Assembly: GCF_900699765.1 (NCBI RefSeq)
Contig: NZ_CAADHO010000005.1
Coordinates: 1 to 64,000, forward strand
Length of the DNA: 64,000 bases
Origin: Desulfoluna butyratoxydans
GTDB lineage: Bacteria > Desulfobacterota > Desulfobacteria > Desulfobacterales > Desulfolunaceae
Direction of reading: 5' to 3'
Positions within the stretch are counted from its first letter, which is position 1; each line of letters opens with the position of its first letter. The translations under genes were made by a program, and so were the position numbers. Below are positions 17,399-26,374 of the stretch, in pieces. The notes under the pieces were generated by a model, which was given only the letters and a program-made list of their open reading frames with translations, had not been told where the DNA came from and did not search any database.

Positions 17399-17878
17399 TC
17401 ACTTCGACGGCACTTCGTAGTCGATAAACCGGTAAAGGTCATCGGGATGGATGGATTCACCGGAGATGGCCCGGTCACTGGCCGTGGCACCGGCTTTCTT
17501 CATCTGCTTTGCACTCCCGCAAATAAGGGGGTGCCAGGAAGGAAGAGGCTTGCCGGCCAGGATCCTTCGGTAAGCACAGGTTTCCGGCAGCCAGTGGTAA
17601 TGTTCCACAGAGCCGGGCATCAGCTCCACACACACATCGTTGATGTACGTGCGGTTCTCGTAAATCCGACACCGGCAGCTTTCAAGGTCCAGGTATCGGC
17701 AGGCCACGGAGGTCACATAAATGACACCGGTATCGGCGTCCTCAAGCTTCTCCATGCAGCAGAGGCCGCACCCGTCGCAGAGGGATTCCCACTGTTTCCG
17801 AGTCATTCGGGACAGGGGGGTGTTCTCCCAGAACGGCACATCGGCCTGATGCTCTCTTTTTTTTTCGGTCTTTTTCAC
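17399..17878 (-). CDS. YcgN/UPF0260-type cysteine cluster protein
   Basis: A 159-residue cytoplasmic protein of the YkgJ/YcgN cysteine-cluster superfamily, thought to bind zinc or iron. Visible features are FWENTPLSRMTRKQWESLCDGCGLCC at the N-terminus, conserved Cys at VACRYLD, CRCRIYENR, CVEL and CAYR, and the C-terminal LPSWHPLICG and EVPSK motifs. The length matches E. coli YcgN (about 153). It appears to begin at GTG (17878). A small hypothetical gene lies 27 bp upstream on the same strand and is probably cotranscribed. Biochemical function is not established for the family. Confidence 0.87.
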   Translation of the reverse strand: MKKTEKKREHQADVPFWENTPLSRMTRKQWESLCDGCGLCCMEKLEDADTGVIYVTSVACRYLDLESCRCRIYENRTYINDVCVELMPGSVEHYHWLPETCAYRRILAGKPLPSWHPLICGSAKQMKKAGATASDRAISGESIHPDDLYRFIDYEVPSK

Positions 17879-17905
17879 GATCCGGCGAATCCTTCGGTGC
17901 CAGGT

Positions 17906-18160
17906 TTAAAGGGAATGCTCGTGTTTGAACGCAAGCCATGCAAGGGTCACCTGTTCGGTCCACTGGTCTTCCGTCAGGTCCCACTCTTTCATCTGACCGG
18001 GATCTGCAGGCATCTGAACCAGGGTAGCCAGCTCTTTGTATGTGTGTTTTTTCATTAAAACGTCGGCAAGGGAGCCTTCCTCAATGAATTCCGTGGGAAA
18101 TCGGTCCGGGTTGGCCTCCACCAGGGCATCCAGTTCATCGGCGGTACGTGCATATTCCAT
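17906..18160 (-). CDS. Hypothetical protein, 84 aa
   Basis: An acidic, helical 84-residue protein beginning MEYARTADELDALVEANP, with GGAG about 11 bases before the ATG. It contains a motif-like middle (FIEEGSLADVLMKKHTYKELATLVQ) and a tryptophan-containing C-terminus (KEWDLTEDQWTEQVTLAWLAF). No known domain, signal or membrane segment is visible. It precedes the YcgN-type gene by 27 bp, so the two probably form an operon. Confidence 0.65.
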   Translation of the reverse strand: MEYARTADELDALVEANPDRFPTEFIEEGSLADVLMKKHTYKELATLVQMPADPGQMKEWDLTEDQWTEQVTLAWLAFKHEHSL

Positions 18161-18681
18161 GTTTCACCACTCCGTATCTTACAGTTCAATACAAGCCCCG
18201 AAAAACCGCCTGGGGCGTTTCCGGGGATTCAAACCGGGAAAAAAAGAATATAGAGCATCACCCCGCGATTTTCAACCGTTCAGACAGTGTCCCCGGACCG
18301 GAAAAAGCACACGTTCAGCACCTTTGTGCCTTTGCCCCTCCTCTGCCTGGTATGCGGAACCCCGGCATTTTCACAGGCAGAGTCCCCCGAAAAAATGAGT
18401 CGCCATCGCTTTTTCGGTTGTTTCTGTGGCAAAATATGAGTATGTGATGAGCCGCAATTGTTTGAATATCTGTGTATTCTAAAAAAACCCCGGATCTCGG
18501 CGTTGCCCCCACAGGCTCCCCCCCGATACCAGGGAGCACCCATGCCCAACAGCCGGTTTCGGCTTGACATATGATGGTTCCGTAACACCCCCCACAGAGG
18601 TCTCCGGCAGATTTCTTCCGGCGGCGAAGCATCGTAGTGTTGGCATTGTGAAGAACCATCAACCAAGAGGAAGACCCACAC
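18161..18681. other. Intergenic region upstream of typA
   Basis: About 520 bp between divergent genes. No gene is supported, although an antisense frame of the typA gene extends into it. It should contain promoters for the 84-residue gene and for typA; a TTGACA at about 18564 has no convincing -10 partner. Confidence 0.4.
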
Positions 18682-20505
18682 ATGACAGTCTGTAACACCA
18701 TCAGAAACATCGCCATCATTGCCCACGTTGACCACGGCAAAACCACCCTCGTGGACGCCATGTTCCGTCAGAGCGGCCTGTTCCGCGAAGACCAGGAAGT
18801 GGAAGACCGGCTCATGGACAGCATGGACCTTGAAAAGGAACGCGGCATCACCATCTCCGCCAAAAACTGCTCCGTCAACTGGAACGGGACCCGTATCAAC
18901 ATCCTCGATACCCCCGGCCACGCCGACTTCAGCGGCGAGGTGGAGCGTGCCCTCTCCATGGTGGACGGTGCCATTCTGCTGGTGGACGCCTCCGAAGGCC
19001 CCCTTCCCCAGACCCGCTTTGTCCTGAAAAAGACCCTGGAAGCAGGCCTTAAAGTCATTGTGGCCATCAACAAGATCGACCGTGCCGATGCCCGCCCCGA
19101 CGAAGTACTCGACGAGATCTACGACCTCTTCATTGACCTGGACGCCACCGACGAGCAGCTCGACTTCCCCGTCCTCTACGCCATCGGCAGGGACGGCATC
19201 GCCCAGGATACCCTGGAAGAAAAGGGCACCGACCTCACGCCCCTGTTCACAAGGATCGTCAACGACCTGCCCGCACCTGTGATCAACTCGGAGAAACCCC
19301 TGCAGATCCTCATCTCCGACCTCGGGTACTCTGATTACCTGGGCAGACTGGCCATCGGCAGGGTCTACAACAGGCCCCTGTCCACCAAAACGCCCCTGGT
19401 TTACATCAACGAAGAGGGCAAGGCCGTCCGCATCAAGGTCACCAAGGTCCAGATTTACGACGGGCTCAGCATCAGCGAGACCGAGACCGTTGCCGCAGGG
19501 GACATTGCCGTCATCTCCGGCATCGAAGAGATCCAGATCGGGGACACGGTCTGTGAGATGGACAACGCCGTGGCCCTCCCCCGTGTCACCGTGGACGAGC
19601 CCACCGTTGCCATGCGCTTTACCATCAACACCTCGCCCCTGGCCGGCCAGGAAGGCAAGATCGTTCAGTCCAGCAAGATCCTGGACCGCCTCGAAAAAGA
19701 GTCCATGAAAAACGTCTCCATGAAGGTGGAGCTCACCGACGACCGCGAGTGTTTCATGGTCAAGGGCCGCGGCGAATTCCAGATGGCCATCCTCATCGAG
19801 ACCATGCGCCGGGAAGGTTTTGAGCTCTGCGTGGGCCGTCCCGAGGTCATCTTCAAGGAAGAAGACGGGGTCCGCACCGAGCCCATCGAGAACGTCTACG
19901 TGGACTGCGATGAAAACTTCATGGGCGTGATCACCGAAAAGCTCTCCCTCAGAAAGGGCAAGCTCATCAACCTCACCAACAACGGCCGAGGCCGTGTGAA
20001 CATGGAGTTCTCCATCCCCTCCCGCTCCCTCATCGGCTACCGGGACGAGTTCCTCACCGACACCAAGGGCACCGGTATCATGAACTCCATCTTCCAGGGA
20101 TACGAGCCCTTCAGGGGAACCTTCCCCACCCGTTACACCGGCTCCATCGTCTGCGACCGAAAAGGCCAGTCCGTGCCCTACGCCCTGTTCAACCTGGAGC
20201 CCCGCGGCCGCATGATCATCCCCCCGGGAGTTCCCGTCTACGAAGGCATGATCATCGGAGAGCACAACAAAGAGGGCGACATCAACGTCAACGCCTGCAA
20301 AGAGAAAAAACTCACCAACATGCGCGCCTCCGGCAAAGACGACAACGTCGTCTGCACCCCGGTGAAGCCCCTGACCCTGGAGCAGGCCATCAACTTCATC
20401 CGTGATGACGAGATGGTGGAGGTTACCCCCGTCTCCATCCGCCTGAGAAAGGCCATCCTCTCCCAGCAGAAGCGCTACCAGATGAGACCTAAAAAAGACG
20501 CATAA
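18682..20505 (+). CDS. typA: Translational GTPase TypA/BipA
   Basis: A 607-residue ribosome-binding GTPase. It has all G motifs: [14 protein letters not shown] (G1), a RGITI element, DTPGHADF (G3) and NKIDR (G4). These are followed by an EF-Tu-like domain 2, EF-G-like domains III and V, and the BipA-specific C-terminal domain ([23 protein letters not shown]). Length is exactly typical. The ATG at 18682 follows AGAGGAAG. BipA assists 50S subunit assembly and stress adaptation. It is monocistronic, ending at a strong hairpin at 20530. Confidence 0.96.
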   Translation: MTVCNTIRNIAIIAHVDHGKTTLVDAMFRQSGLFREDQEVEDRLMDSMDLEKERGITISAKNCSVNWNGTRINILDTPGHADFSGEVERALSMVDGAILLVDASEGPLPQTRFVLKKTLEAGLKVIVAINKIDRADARPDEVLDEIYDLFIDLDATDEQLDFPVLYAIGRDGIAQDTLEEKGTDLTPLFTRIVNDLPAPVINSEKPLQILISDLGYSDYLGRLAIGRVYNRPLSTKTPLVYINEEGKAVRIKVTKVQIYDGLSISETETVAAGDIAVISGIEEIQIGDTVCEMDNAVALPRVTVDEPTVAMRFTINTSPLAGQEGKIVQSSKILDRLEKESMKNVSMKVELTDDRECFMVKGRGEFQMAILIETMRREGFELCVGRPEVIFKEEDGVRTEPIENVYVDCDENFMGVITEKLSLRKGKLINLTNNGRGRVNMEFSIPSRSLIGYRDEFLTDTKGTGIMNSIFQGYEPFRGTFPTRYTGSIVCDRKGQSVPYALFNLEPRGRMIIPPGVPVYEGMIIGEHNKEGDINVNACKEKKLTNMRASGKDDNVVCTPVKPLTLEQAINFIRDDEMVEVTPVSIRLRKAILSQQKRYQMRPKKDA

Positions 20506-20529
20506 AGACGTTTTATAGCGACACGTTAA

Positions 20530-20564
20530 AAACCGCCCTTCACGTTCAGCGTGAAGGGCGGTTT
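20530..20564 (+). terminator. typA terminator
   Basis: AAACCGCCCTTCACG and CGTGAAGGGCGGTTT form a perfect 15-bp stem with a 5-base loop, 24 bp after the typA stop. The T-run is short (GTTTGCGTTT). Confidence 0.78.
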
Positions 20565-20787
20565 GCGTTTGGATGCCCAGCTTGTCGCCGAAGGTGTCGT
20601 TGTGGATGGTGCCTGTGTTTTTAGCCTTGCCGGGGCAAGCACATTGAGATGTTGCCTCCGGCGGCCCCGGCTGCCTTGCTATTTCACCTTTTCCGTCCGA
20701 ACACGATGTGCCATACTACACGATTCCGGGGTATGCCCCGTATCCCTCTAACAAGGAAACACAAATAAAACCTATCTTTGATTGTGA

Positions 20788-22080
20788 ATGGTACTTATGG
20801 ATTCTATTGAATTTGACCGCAGGCATATCTGGCATCCCTACACCTCCATGAAAAACCCTCTTCCCGCCTATGAGGTGGCCTCGGCCGACGGCGTCCGGCT
20901 GACCCTTGCAGACGGCCGGGAGCTCATCGACGGCATGTCCTCCTGGTGGGCCGTGATCCACGGATACAACCACCCGGTCCTCAATCAGGTTCTCGCCGCT
21001 CAGTCCCAGAAGATGTCCCATGTGATGTTCGGCGGCATCACCCACCAGCCCGCCGTGGAGCTGGCCCGGCTTCTCCTCTCCATCACCCCGGATCCTCTGG
21101 AGCGTATCTTTTTCTGCGACTCCGGTTCCGTCTCCGTGGAGGTGGCCCTGAAAATGGCCTTCCAGTACTGGATGGCCCGGGGCAAAAAGGGCAAAAACCG
21201 CATCCTGAGCTTCATGAACGGCTACCATGGCGACACCTTCGGGGCCATGAGTGTCTGCGACCCGGTGAACGGCATGCACGATATCTTTGCAGGGGTCCTG
21301 CCCAAGCACCTCTTTGCACCGGCACCGGCCGCCCGCTTTGACGAAGCACCCTCAGACGAAGAGATCCGGGCGTTAGAGGCCCTCATGGAGAGCCATAAAG
21401 ACGAGATTGCCGCCGTGATCATCGAACCGGTGGTCCAGGGCGCAGGCGGCATGCGTATCTACTCTCCCCTCTTCCTGAAAAAACTCCGGGAGCTCTGCGA
21501 CCGCTACGGCTTCCTCCTCATCTTCGATGAGATCGCCACCAACTTCGGCCGCACCGGCAAGCTCTTCGCCCTGGAGCACCCGGAAGTCACCCCGGACATT
21601 CTCTGTCTCGGCAAAGCCCTCACCGGCGGTTACATGACCCTGGCCGCCACCCTGGCCACGGCCGAGGTGGCGGAAACCATCAGCAGCGGCAATCCGCCCA
21701 ACTTCATGCACGGCCCCACCTTCATGGGCAACCCCCTGGCCTGCGCCGTGGCCCTTGCCAGCACGCGCATGCTCCTCGACTCCCCCTGGCAAACACGGGT
21801 CAACCGCATCGAAGCAGGCCTCAAAGCCGGGCTCCTGCCCCTTGCCGACCTGCCCCAGGTGGCCGACGTGCGCGTCCTGGGCGCCATCGGCGTGGTGGAA
21901 CTCACCGACCCCGTGGACATGGCCGTCATCCAGGCCCGCTTCGTGGAACGCGGCGTCTGGGTCCGCCCCTTCGGCAAGCTGGTCTACGTGATGCCGCCCT
22001 TTGTCATGGAGCCGGACGATTTGCAGACCCTCACCACGGCGATGACGGAGGTTGTGGGGATGGAGGGCAAGGGGAAATAG
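20788..22080 (+). CDS. bioA: Adenosylmethionine-8-amino-7-oxononanoate aminotransferase
   Basis: A 430-residue fold-type I PLP enzyme of biotin synthesis. Class III aminotransferase features include [10 protein letters not shown] near the N-terminus (diagnostic of BioA), [16 protein letters not shown], the substrate segment [33 protein letters not shown] residues, [13 protein letters not shown] and the Schiff-base Lys in [13 protein letters not shown]. Two in-frame ATGs (20788 and 20797) are possible and neither has a clear binding site. No other bio genes are adjacent and no BirA-type operator is obvious. Its stop codon starts a heptamer-repeat tract. Confidence 0.94.
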   Translation: MVLMDSIEFDRRHIWHPYTSMKNPLPAYEVASADGVRLTLADGRELIDGMSSWWAVIHGYNHPVLNQVLAAQSQKMSHVMFGGITHQPAVELARLLLSITPDPLERIFFCDSGSVSVEVALKMAFQYWMARGKKGKNRILSFMNGYHGDTFGAMSVCDPVNGMHDIFAGVLPKHLFAPAPAARFDEAPSDEEIRALEALMESHKDEIAAVIIEPVVQGAGGMRIYSPLFLKKLRELCDRYGFLLIFDEIATNFGRTGKLFALEHPEVTPDILCLGKALTGGYMTLAATLATAEVAETISSGNPPNFMHGPTFMGNPLACAVALASTRMLLDSPWQTRVNRIEAGLKAGLLPLADLPQVADVRVLGAIGVVELTDPVDMAVIQARFVERGVWVRPFGKLVYVMPPFVMEPDDLQTLTTAMTEVVGMEGKGK

Positions 22081-22138
22081 TGAATGGTGAGTGGTGAATA
22101 GTAAGTGATGAATAGTGAGTGGTGAATAGTGAGTAGAA
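22078..22138. repeat. Degenerate 7-bp tandem repeat after bioA
   Basis: From the bioA TAG the sequence runs as heptads TAGTGAA, TGGTGAG, TGGTGAA, TAGTAAG, TGATGAA and so on, about 8 units. It is the same family as the tracts at 15.8 and 16.1 kb. Confidence 0.88.
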
Positions 22139-22181
22139 AAAACCGGGATAAGGATACGCACGGGGCACCAAGAAGGCCTGT

Positions 22182-23070
22182 GTTACGTTCCAAACAGTGG
22201 CATGATGCATAAATCGACACAGCCCGAAGCACCGAGGCCTGTAGGGTGCGCCGTGCGCACCAAATTTTTTCGGGAACCACCACAATACGGTGGAATCGAC
22301 CACGGTGCGGGGGCCGCACCCTACAAAACGAGCCCCGGTATACCGACGCCACCAGAAGCACCACGGTATAATGTGCCACTCAAAAACAGCCGAAGCGAAA
22401 CGCTTAGCCAGCGCCATTAAGAAAGCATGCGTTACGTTCCAAACAGTGGCATGATGCATAAACCGACACAGCCCGAAGCACCGAGGCCCGTAGGGTGCGC
22501 CGTGCGCACCGACTGTTCGAAAACCACCACAGTACGGTGGAACCGACCACGGTGCGGGAGCCGCACCCTACAAAACGTGCCCCGGTATGCCGACGCCACC
22601 AGAAGCACCACGGTATAATGTGCCTCTCAAAAACAGCCGAAGCGAAACGCTTAGCCAGCGCCATTAAGAATACATGCGTTACGTTCCAAACAGTGGCATG
22701 ATGCATAAACCGACACACCCCGAAGCACCGAGGCCCGTAGGTTGCGCCGTGCGCACCAATTTTTCGAAAACCACCACAGTACGGTGGAACCGACCACGGT
22801 GCGGGGGCCGCACCCTACAAAACGAGCCCCGGTATGCCGACGCCACCAGAAGCACCACAGTATAATGTGCCCCTCAAAAACAGCTGAAGCGAAACGCTTA
22901 GCCAGCGCCATTAAGAAAGCATGCGTTACGTTCCAAACAGTGGCATGATGCATAAACCGACACAGCCCGAAGCACCGAGGCCCGTAGGGTGCGCCGTGCG
23001 CACCGACTGTTCGAAAACCACCACAGTACGGTGAAACCGACCACGGTGCGGGAGCCGCACCCGACAAAAC
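22182..23070. repeat. Tandem ~247-bp repeats, 3.6 copies
   Basis: Units start at GTTACGTTCC positions 22182, 22431, 22678 and 22925 (spacings 249, 247, 247). Each contains CAAACAGTGGCATGATGC, the GGGTGCGCCGTGCGCACC core, an ACCACCACARTACGGTGRAA segment and a GCGGGRGCCGCACCC segment. The last copy is cut off just before the zinc-ribbon gene at 23103. Units are about 95% alike by eye. Shared core sequences link it to the 12.5-13.0 kb block. Confidence 0.9.
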
Positions 23071-23102
23071 GTGCCCCAAAACAATCAGGAGCTGCCTGCC
23101 CC

Positions 23103-23840
23103 ATGATAACCAGAAAAACCTGTCCGAAATGCGAATTTGAGAACCCGGCGAGCGCCCAGGAATGCCTGCGGTGCGGGGTAATCTTTGCTAAAATCGCCTC
23201 GGCTTCGAATACGTCCCAAAAGCCCGTCAAAACCAACGGGGGACACCAGGCCTATGGGGAAGATACCCGTGTGACGTTTTACGAGCCGGAAGGGGCGTTT
23301 GAAGGGAAGGTCTATGCGGTGGTCAAAGGCGTATTGCTGCTCCTGCTCGCGGTATGGGGACTTAAACTGGCGACAATCCCCCTGGTGGACGGCGGGGCCG
23401 GAAATTCGTTTCTTCACAACGTGAACCTCCCGTTCCACGAGGCGGGGCACCTGCTCTTCAGGCCTTTCGGGCCGGTGATCCACTCCCTGGGCGGCACCCT
23501 GGGCCAGCTCCTCATGCCCCTGGTTTGCCTGCTCGTGCTGCTGGTCAAGCAGAGGGACCCCTTCGGCGCGTCGGTCTGCCTCTGGTGGATCGGGGAGAAC
23601 TGCCTGGACATTGCCCCTTATGTGGACGATGCCCGTCGCCTTACCCTTCCGCTTTTGGGGGGAAACGTGGGCCACTCTTCGCCGTACGGGTTCCATGACT
23701 GGCAGTTTATCCTCACCGAAACAGGGCTACTGGACAAAGACCACCTCATCGCAGGTAGTTTTAAAACACTGGGGATCCTGCTGATGGTTGCAGCCATTGC
23801 CTGGGGCAGCCACAGCATATACAAAAAACACATTGAATAA
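23103..23840 (+). CDS. Zinc-ribbon membrane protein with HEAGH motif
   Basis: A 245-residue protein. Residues 1-30 form a zinc ribbon (CPKCEFENPASAQECLRCGVIF). Hydrophobic segments lie near residues 75-95, 130-155 and at the C-terminus (LGILLMVAAIAWG). The sequence NLPFHEAGHLLFRPFG contains an HExxH motif at the edge of a membrane segment, followed by LGGTLGQLLMPL and ENCLDIAPYVDDA, a layout reminiscent of intramembrane (M50-like) metalloproteases. The start is taken at the ATG after a repeat block; the open frame extends into the repeat. No named family recognised. Confidence 0.75.
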   Translation: MITRKTCPKCEFENPASAQECLRCGVIFAKIASASNTSQKPVKTNGGHQAYGEDTRVTFYEPEGAFEGKVYAVVKGVLLLLLAVWGLKLATIPLVDGGAGNSFLHNVNLPFHEAGHLLFRPFGPVIHSLGGTLGQLLMPLVCLLVLLVKQRDPFGASVCLWWIGENCLDIAPYVDDARRLTLPLLGGNVGHSSPYGFHDWQFILTETGLLDKDHLIAGSFKTLGILLMVAAIAWGSHSIYKKHIE

Positions 23841-23888
23841 AAACAACCAACATATCAAAACATTACAAAACATACCTGGAGTACTGCT

Positions 23889-24362
23889 TTGACACCCGGA
23901 ATCAACCTTTTAAAAAAGAAGAAAATAAAACATACCGTCCACAGCTTCAAACACGACCCCAATGCCGGGGCTTACGGCGATGAGGTCGTGGAAAAACTGG
24001 GATTTCCGGCCGAGCGGGTCTTCAAGACCATCATTGTGGCCCTGGACGGGGTGGGGAAAAACCTCTGCGGCGCCATTGTCCCGGTTACCGGGCTCACGGA
24101 CCTGAAGCACGTGGCCAAGGCGGCAGGGGCCAAAAAAGCGGCCATGGCCGACCCCAAAGAGGCGGAACGGGCCACGGGCTACATCACCGGCGGAATCAGC
24201 CCTGTGGGCCACAAAAAACGCATTCCCCTGCTCCTGGATGCCCAGGCCATGGATCACCCCACCATCATGGTCAGCGGGGGCAAACGGGGCCTTGAAATCG
24301 AACTCTCCCCCCAAGACCTCATTGCAGTCACCGGTGCCAAGGTGGCAAGCATCCACAAGTAA
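23889..24362 (+). CDS. ybaK: Cys-tRNA(Pro)/Cys-tRNA(Cys) deacylase YbaK
   Basis: A 157-residue trans-editing factor of the YbaK/EbsC/ProRS-INS superfamily. It has the typical N-terminus (MTPGINLLKKKKIKHTVHSFKHD), the GFPAERVFKTIIV segment with the conserved Lys, and the signature TGYITGGISPVGHKKRIP. It clears Cys mischarged onto tRNA-Pro. The start is TTG at 23889 with GGAG upstream. It lies 48 bp after the zinc-ribbon gene and may be cotranscribed with it. It ends in a bidirectional hairpin shared with the convergent glycosyltransferase gene. Confidence 0.93.
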   Translation: MTPGINLLKKKKIKHTVHSFKHDPNAGAYGDEVVEKLGFPAERVFKTIIVALDGVGKNLCGAIVPVTGLTDLKHVAKAAGAKKAAMADPKEAERATGYITGGISPVGHKKRIPLLLDAQAMDHPTIMVSGGKRGLEIELSPQDLIAVTGAKVASIHK

Positions 24363-24378
24363 CCGACACACGCCGATA

Positions 24379-24429
24379 CACAAAGGCTCGTGATACCCTG
24401 CTTACGACGGGGGATCACGAGCCTTTGTG
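24379..24429. terminator. Bidirectional terminator
   Basis: CACAAAGGCTCGTGAT and ATCACGAGCCTTTGTG form a perfect 16-bp stem between the convergent ybaK (stop 24362) and the glycosyltransferase gene (stop 24488). The A- and T-rich stem ends suit both directions. Confidence 0.8.
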
Positions 24430-24487
24430 CGTAGATACTGTCAGTTGTCCCCCGGCAAACCACCGGGCACAAAGCCGCAAAAATTTG

Positions 24488-25603
24488 TCAGGCTTGATGT
24501 AAACGTGGAAAAGCCATGGATTCCAGAACGGAATCGTAGGACGTGACCTGCTGCCCCCAGTCATGGGACGCCATGTGACGGGCAAGGTCCCGGGCTGCGG
24601 ACCGCTGATCGTTGTGCGTGCAGCGATCCAGAAGCTCGCACAGCTTTGCCGTGCAGTCCTTGCGGCTGGTGTAAAGATGGGCGCTGTGGAACTCTCTGGG
24701 AAGGACCTCAGGATAGGCCAGGCGCTTTGGCAAAAGGGGCAGGCACCCATAAGCCATGGCCTCCACCACGGAGATGCCGAAATTTTCCTGAACCGCAGAG
24801 CTCACAACGATGGATCCGCGCTTCAGCCAGGCCCGATACTCTTCGGCCGTTTTGCAGTACCCGAAGTGAACCACCCGATCCCCTAAAGTTTTCAGGGCTT
24901 CATGGAACGGTTCCTCGGCCTTGCCGCCTGCGGATTCCCCCAGCAGAGCCACCTCAAAGGGGATCCCCTTCCCCGCCATCGTCTCCAGCACCTGCCGCAT
25001 GGCGGGAAAATTCTTGTCGTAACTCCACCGGTGGTTCCAGATGATGAGGGGCGGATCCGTGCGCTTCTCTTCCATGTCCGGCGCCTCAGCCGGAAGACTG
25101 CAGCCCGGATAGATCACCACGGATTTTTCGGCCACGATCTCTTCCAGGCCCCGGGGCACGGCATCCGGGAAACGGGATAGAAAGGGAGAAAGGCTGTTGA
25201 TGAAGAGCTCCCGATGGTGGGCTGAATTGAACGCCACCCGGTCTGCCGCAAGGACGGTGTAGATCTCCTGCATCACCAGGTCTGCCTGGACCGTACTCCC
25301 CTTGGGCGGGGGGTAGGTGAGCTGGCTCTCGTGCATGTAGACCAGCGTCGGCGGGCAGGTACCCACCAGCCCTTTCAGCCGGGCAAGGTCCACCATGTTG
25401 CAGACGATGAGACCGTCCGCATCCTTTGCATCACGCAACACACCGGCGTAATGGAGGGCCGATGCCCTCATGCGCCACTTCCAGTTTCCACCGGGGAGGG
25501 TCAACAGGTCGATGTCGTGTCGGCTGTGGGCCTTGAGCCCTTCGGCTACGGCTTTGTGGGATCCGCTGAAATGGGGTTCCAAGAAGGAAAAACGAAGGGG
25601 CAT
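24488..25603 (-). CDS. tRNA-queuosine alpha-mannosyltransferase-like glycosyltransferase (DUF3524)
   Basis: A 371-residue GT-B fold protein. The N-terminal half has the DUF3524 signature of GTDC1/QTMAN proteins: FLEPHFSGSHKAVAEGL, LTLPGGNWKWRMRASALH, YMHESQLTYP and RVAFNSAHHRELF. The C-terminal half is a GT4-like donor domain (IIWNHRWSYDKNF, VHFGYCKTAEEY, VVSSAVQENFGISVVEAMAYGC). In animals the homologue mannosylates queuosine in tRNA-Asp. The bacterial substrate is not known to me. The start lies 7 bp after the merR stop, indicating an operon. No queuosine synthesis gene is in the window. Confidence 0.84.
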   Translation of the reverse strand: MPLRFSFLEPHFSGSHKAVAEGLKAHSRHDIDLLTLPGGNWKWRMRASALHYAGVLRDAKDADGLIVCNMVDLARLKGLVGTCPPTLVYMHESQLTYPPPKGSTVQADLVMQEIYTVLAADRVAFNSAHHRELFINSLSPFLSRFPDAVPRGLEEIVAEKSVVIYPGCSLPAEAPDMEEKRTDPPLIIWNHRWSYDKNFPAMRQVLETMAGKGIPFEVALLGESAGGKAEEPFHEALKTLGDRVVHFGYCKTAEEYRAWLKRGSIVVSSAVQENFGISVVEAMAYGCLPLLPKRLAYPEVLPREFHSAHLYTSRKDCTAKLCELLDRCTHNDQRSAARDLARHMASHDWGQQVTSYDSVLESMAFPRLHQA

Positions 25604-25610
25604 GAAAAAC

Positions 25611-26015
25611 TCACTCGTCGGAGGTCAGCTCACGGAGGCGATCTTCCATTTTCCCCTGGAAGGAGACCAGCTCCTCTTCCAGAAGCTTCAGGTCGTTGAT
25701 GCGCTCCCGCACATCGGTGATCTTCTTCTGACCCATGGTCAGGGTCTTCCGGATCTGCTCCACTTCATCGATGTCAAAATCCGTGAGGCCGATGATCTCA
25801 GAGATCTCCTCAAGGGAGTACCCGAACCGCTTCCCGCGCAGGATAAGCTTGAGGCGGACATGGTCCCTGCGGCTGTAGATGCGTTGGTTTCCTTCGGTAC
25901 GACGGGGTGAAATGAGGTTCTTTTCTTCGTAAAACCGGATGGAGCGGGTGCTGATGTCAAACTCGCGGGCCAAATCCGAGATGGTGTAGTATATTTCTTT
26001 GCCCTGGCGCTTCAA
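25611..26015 (-). CDS. MerR family transcriptional regulator
   Basis: A 134-residue regulator. The winged helix-turn-helix is IYYTISDLAREFDISTRSIRFYEEKNLISPRRTEGNQRIYSRRD, followed by RLKLILRGKRFGYSLEEISEIIGL and a long dimerisation coiled coil. There is no metal-binding Cys cluster, so an organic or acyl-derived effector is more likely. The start is TTG at 26015 behind AGGAG. It is divergent from the ADP-forming acyl-CoA synthetase, whose promoter carries a perfect 16-bp palindrome. It shares an operon with the DUF3524 glycosyltransferase. I infer that it controls the divergent gene. Confidence 0.9.
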   Translation of the reverse strand: MKRQGKEIYYTISDLAREFDISTRSIRFYEEKNLISPRRTEGNQRIYSRRDHVRLKLILRGKRFGYSLEEISEIIGLTDFDIDEVEQIRKTLTMGQKKITDVRERINDLKLLEEELVSFQGKMEDRLRELTSDE

Positions 26016-26246
26016 TGCAAGGATCTCCTGGATGATTCATCGCCGTGCCTGCCCAGGGGTGAGCGGCAAGGCCTCTTTGTCGGCTCTCTTCTGTCACGAT
26101 CTCGCGGCAAACCAGCGTCAACCTTGCGAGAACTCCGTCGTTACATATGCCTTGCAAAGCCTCTTGTCAAGGACTGCCTCTCACGCCCAGGGGGCCCGAC
26201 GCCCTTCGATAAACCGAATTTTTCCGGGCAGCTGCTCCTTGCCCTT

Positions 26247-26293
26247 GACAGCCCTTGAACTTTCAGCCTATAAAGTTTACGTTAACGTAAAGA
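26247..26293 (+). promoter_or_regulatory. Promoter and palindromic operator for the acyl-CoA synthetase
   Basis: TTGACA (26247-26252), 18 bp, then TATAAA (26271-26276). A perfect palindrome TTTACGTTAACGTAAA occupies 26278-26293, directly at the expected transcription start, a position suited to repression. The form resembles TTTACGT-N2-ACGTAAA sites that I recall for MerR-family acyl-catabolism regulators such as LiuR. Confidence 0.75.
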
Positions 26294-26374
26294 TATGACT
26301 CTCCTACCCAAAACATGAACATTGTACCCAAACCGTAACATGCATCGCCCACATAACACAGACTGCGGAGGACC

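Noticed and set aside
18280..20265. 661-codon open frame antisense to typA
   Set aside because: It is a complementary-strand shadow: typA on the other strand has all expected motifs, and the shadow product is a low-complexity Gly/His/Asp/Val-rich string with no domain.
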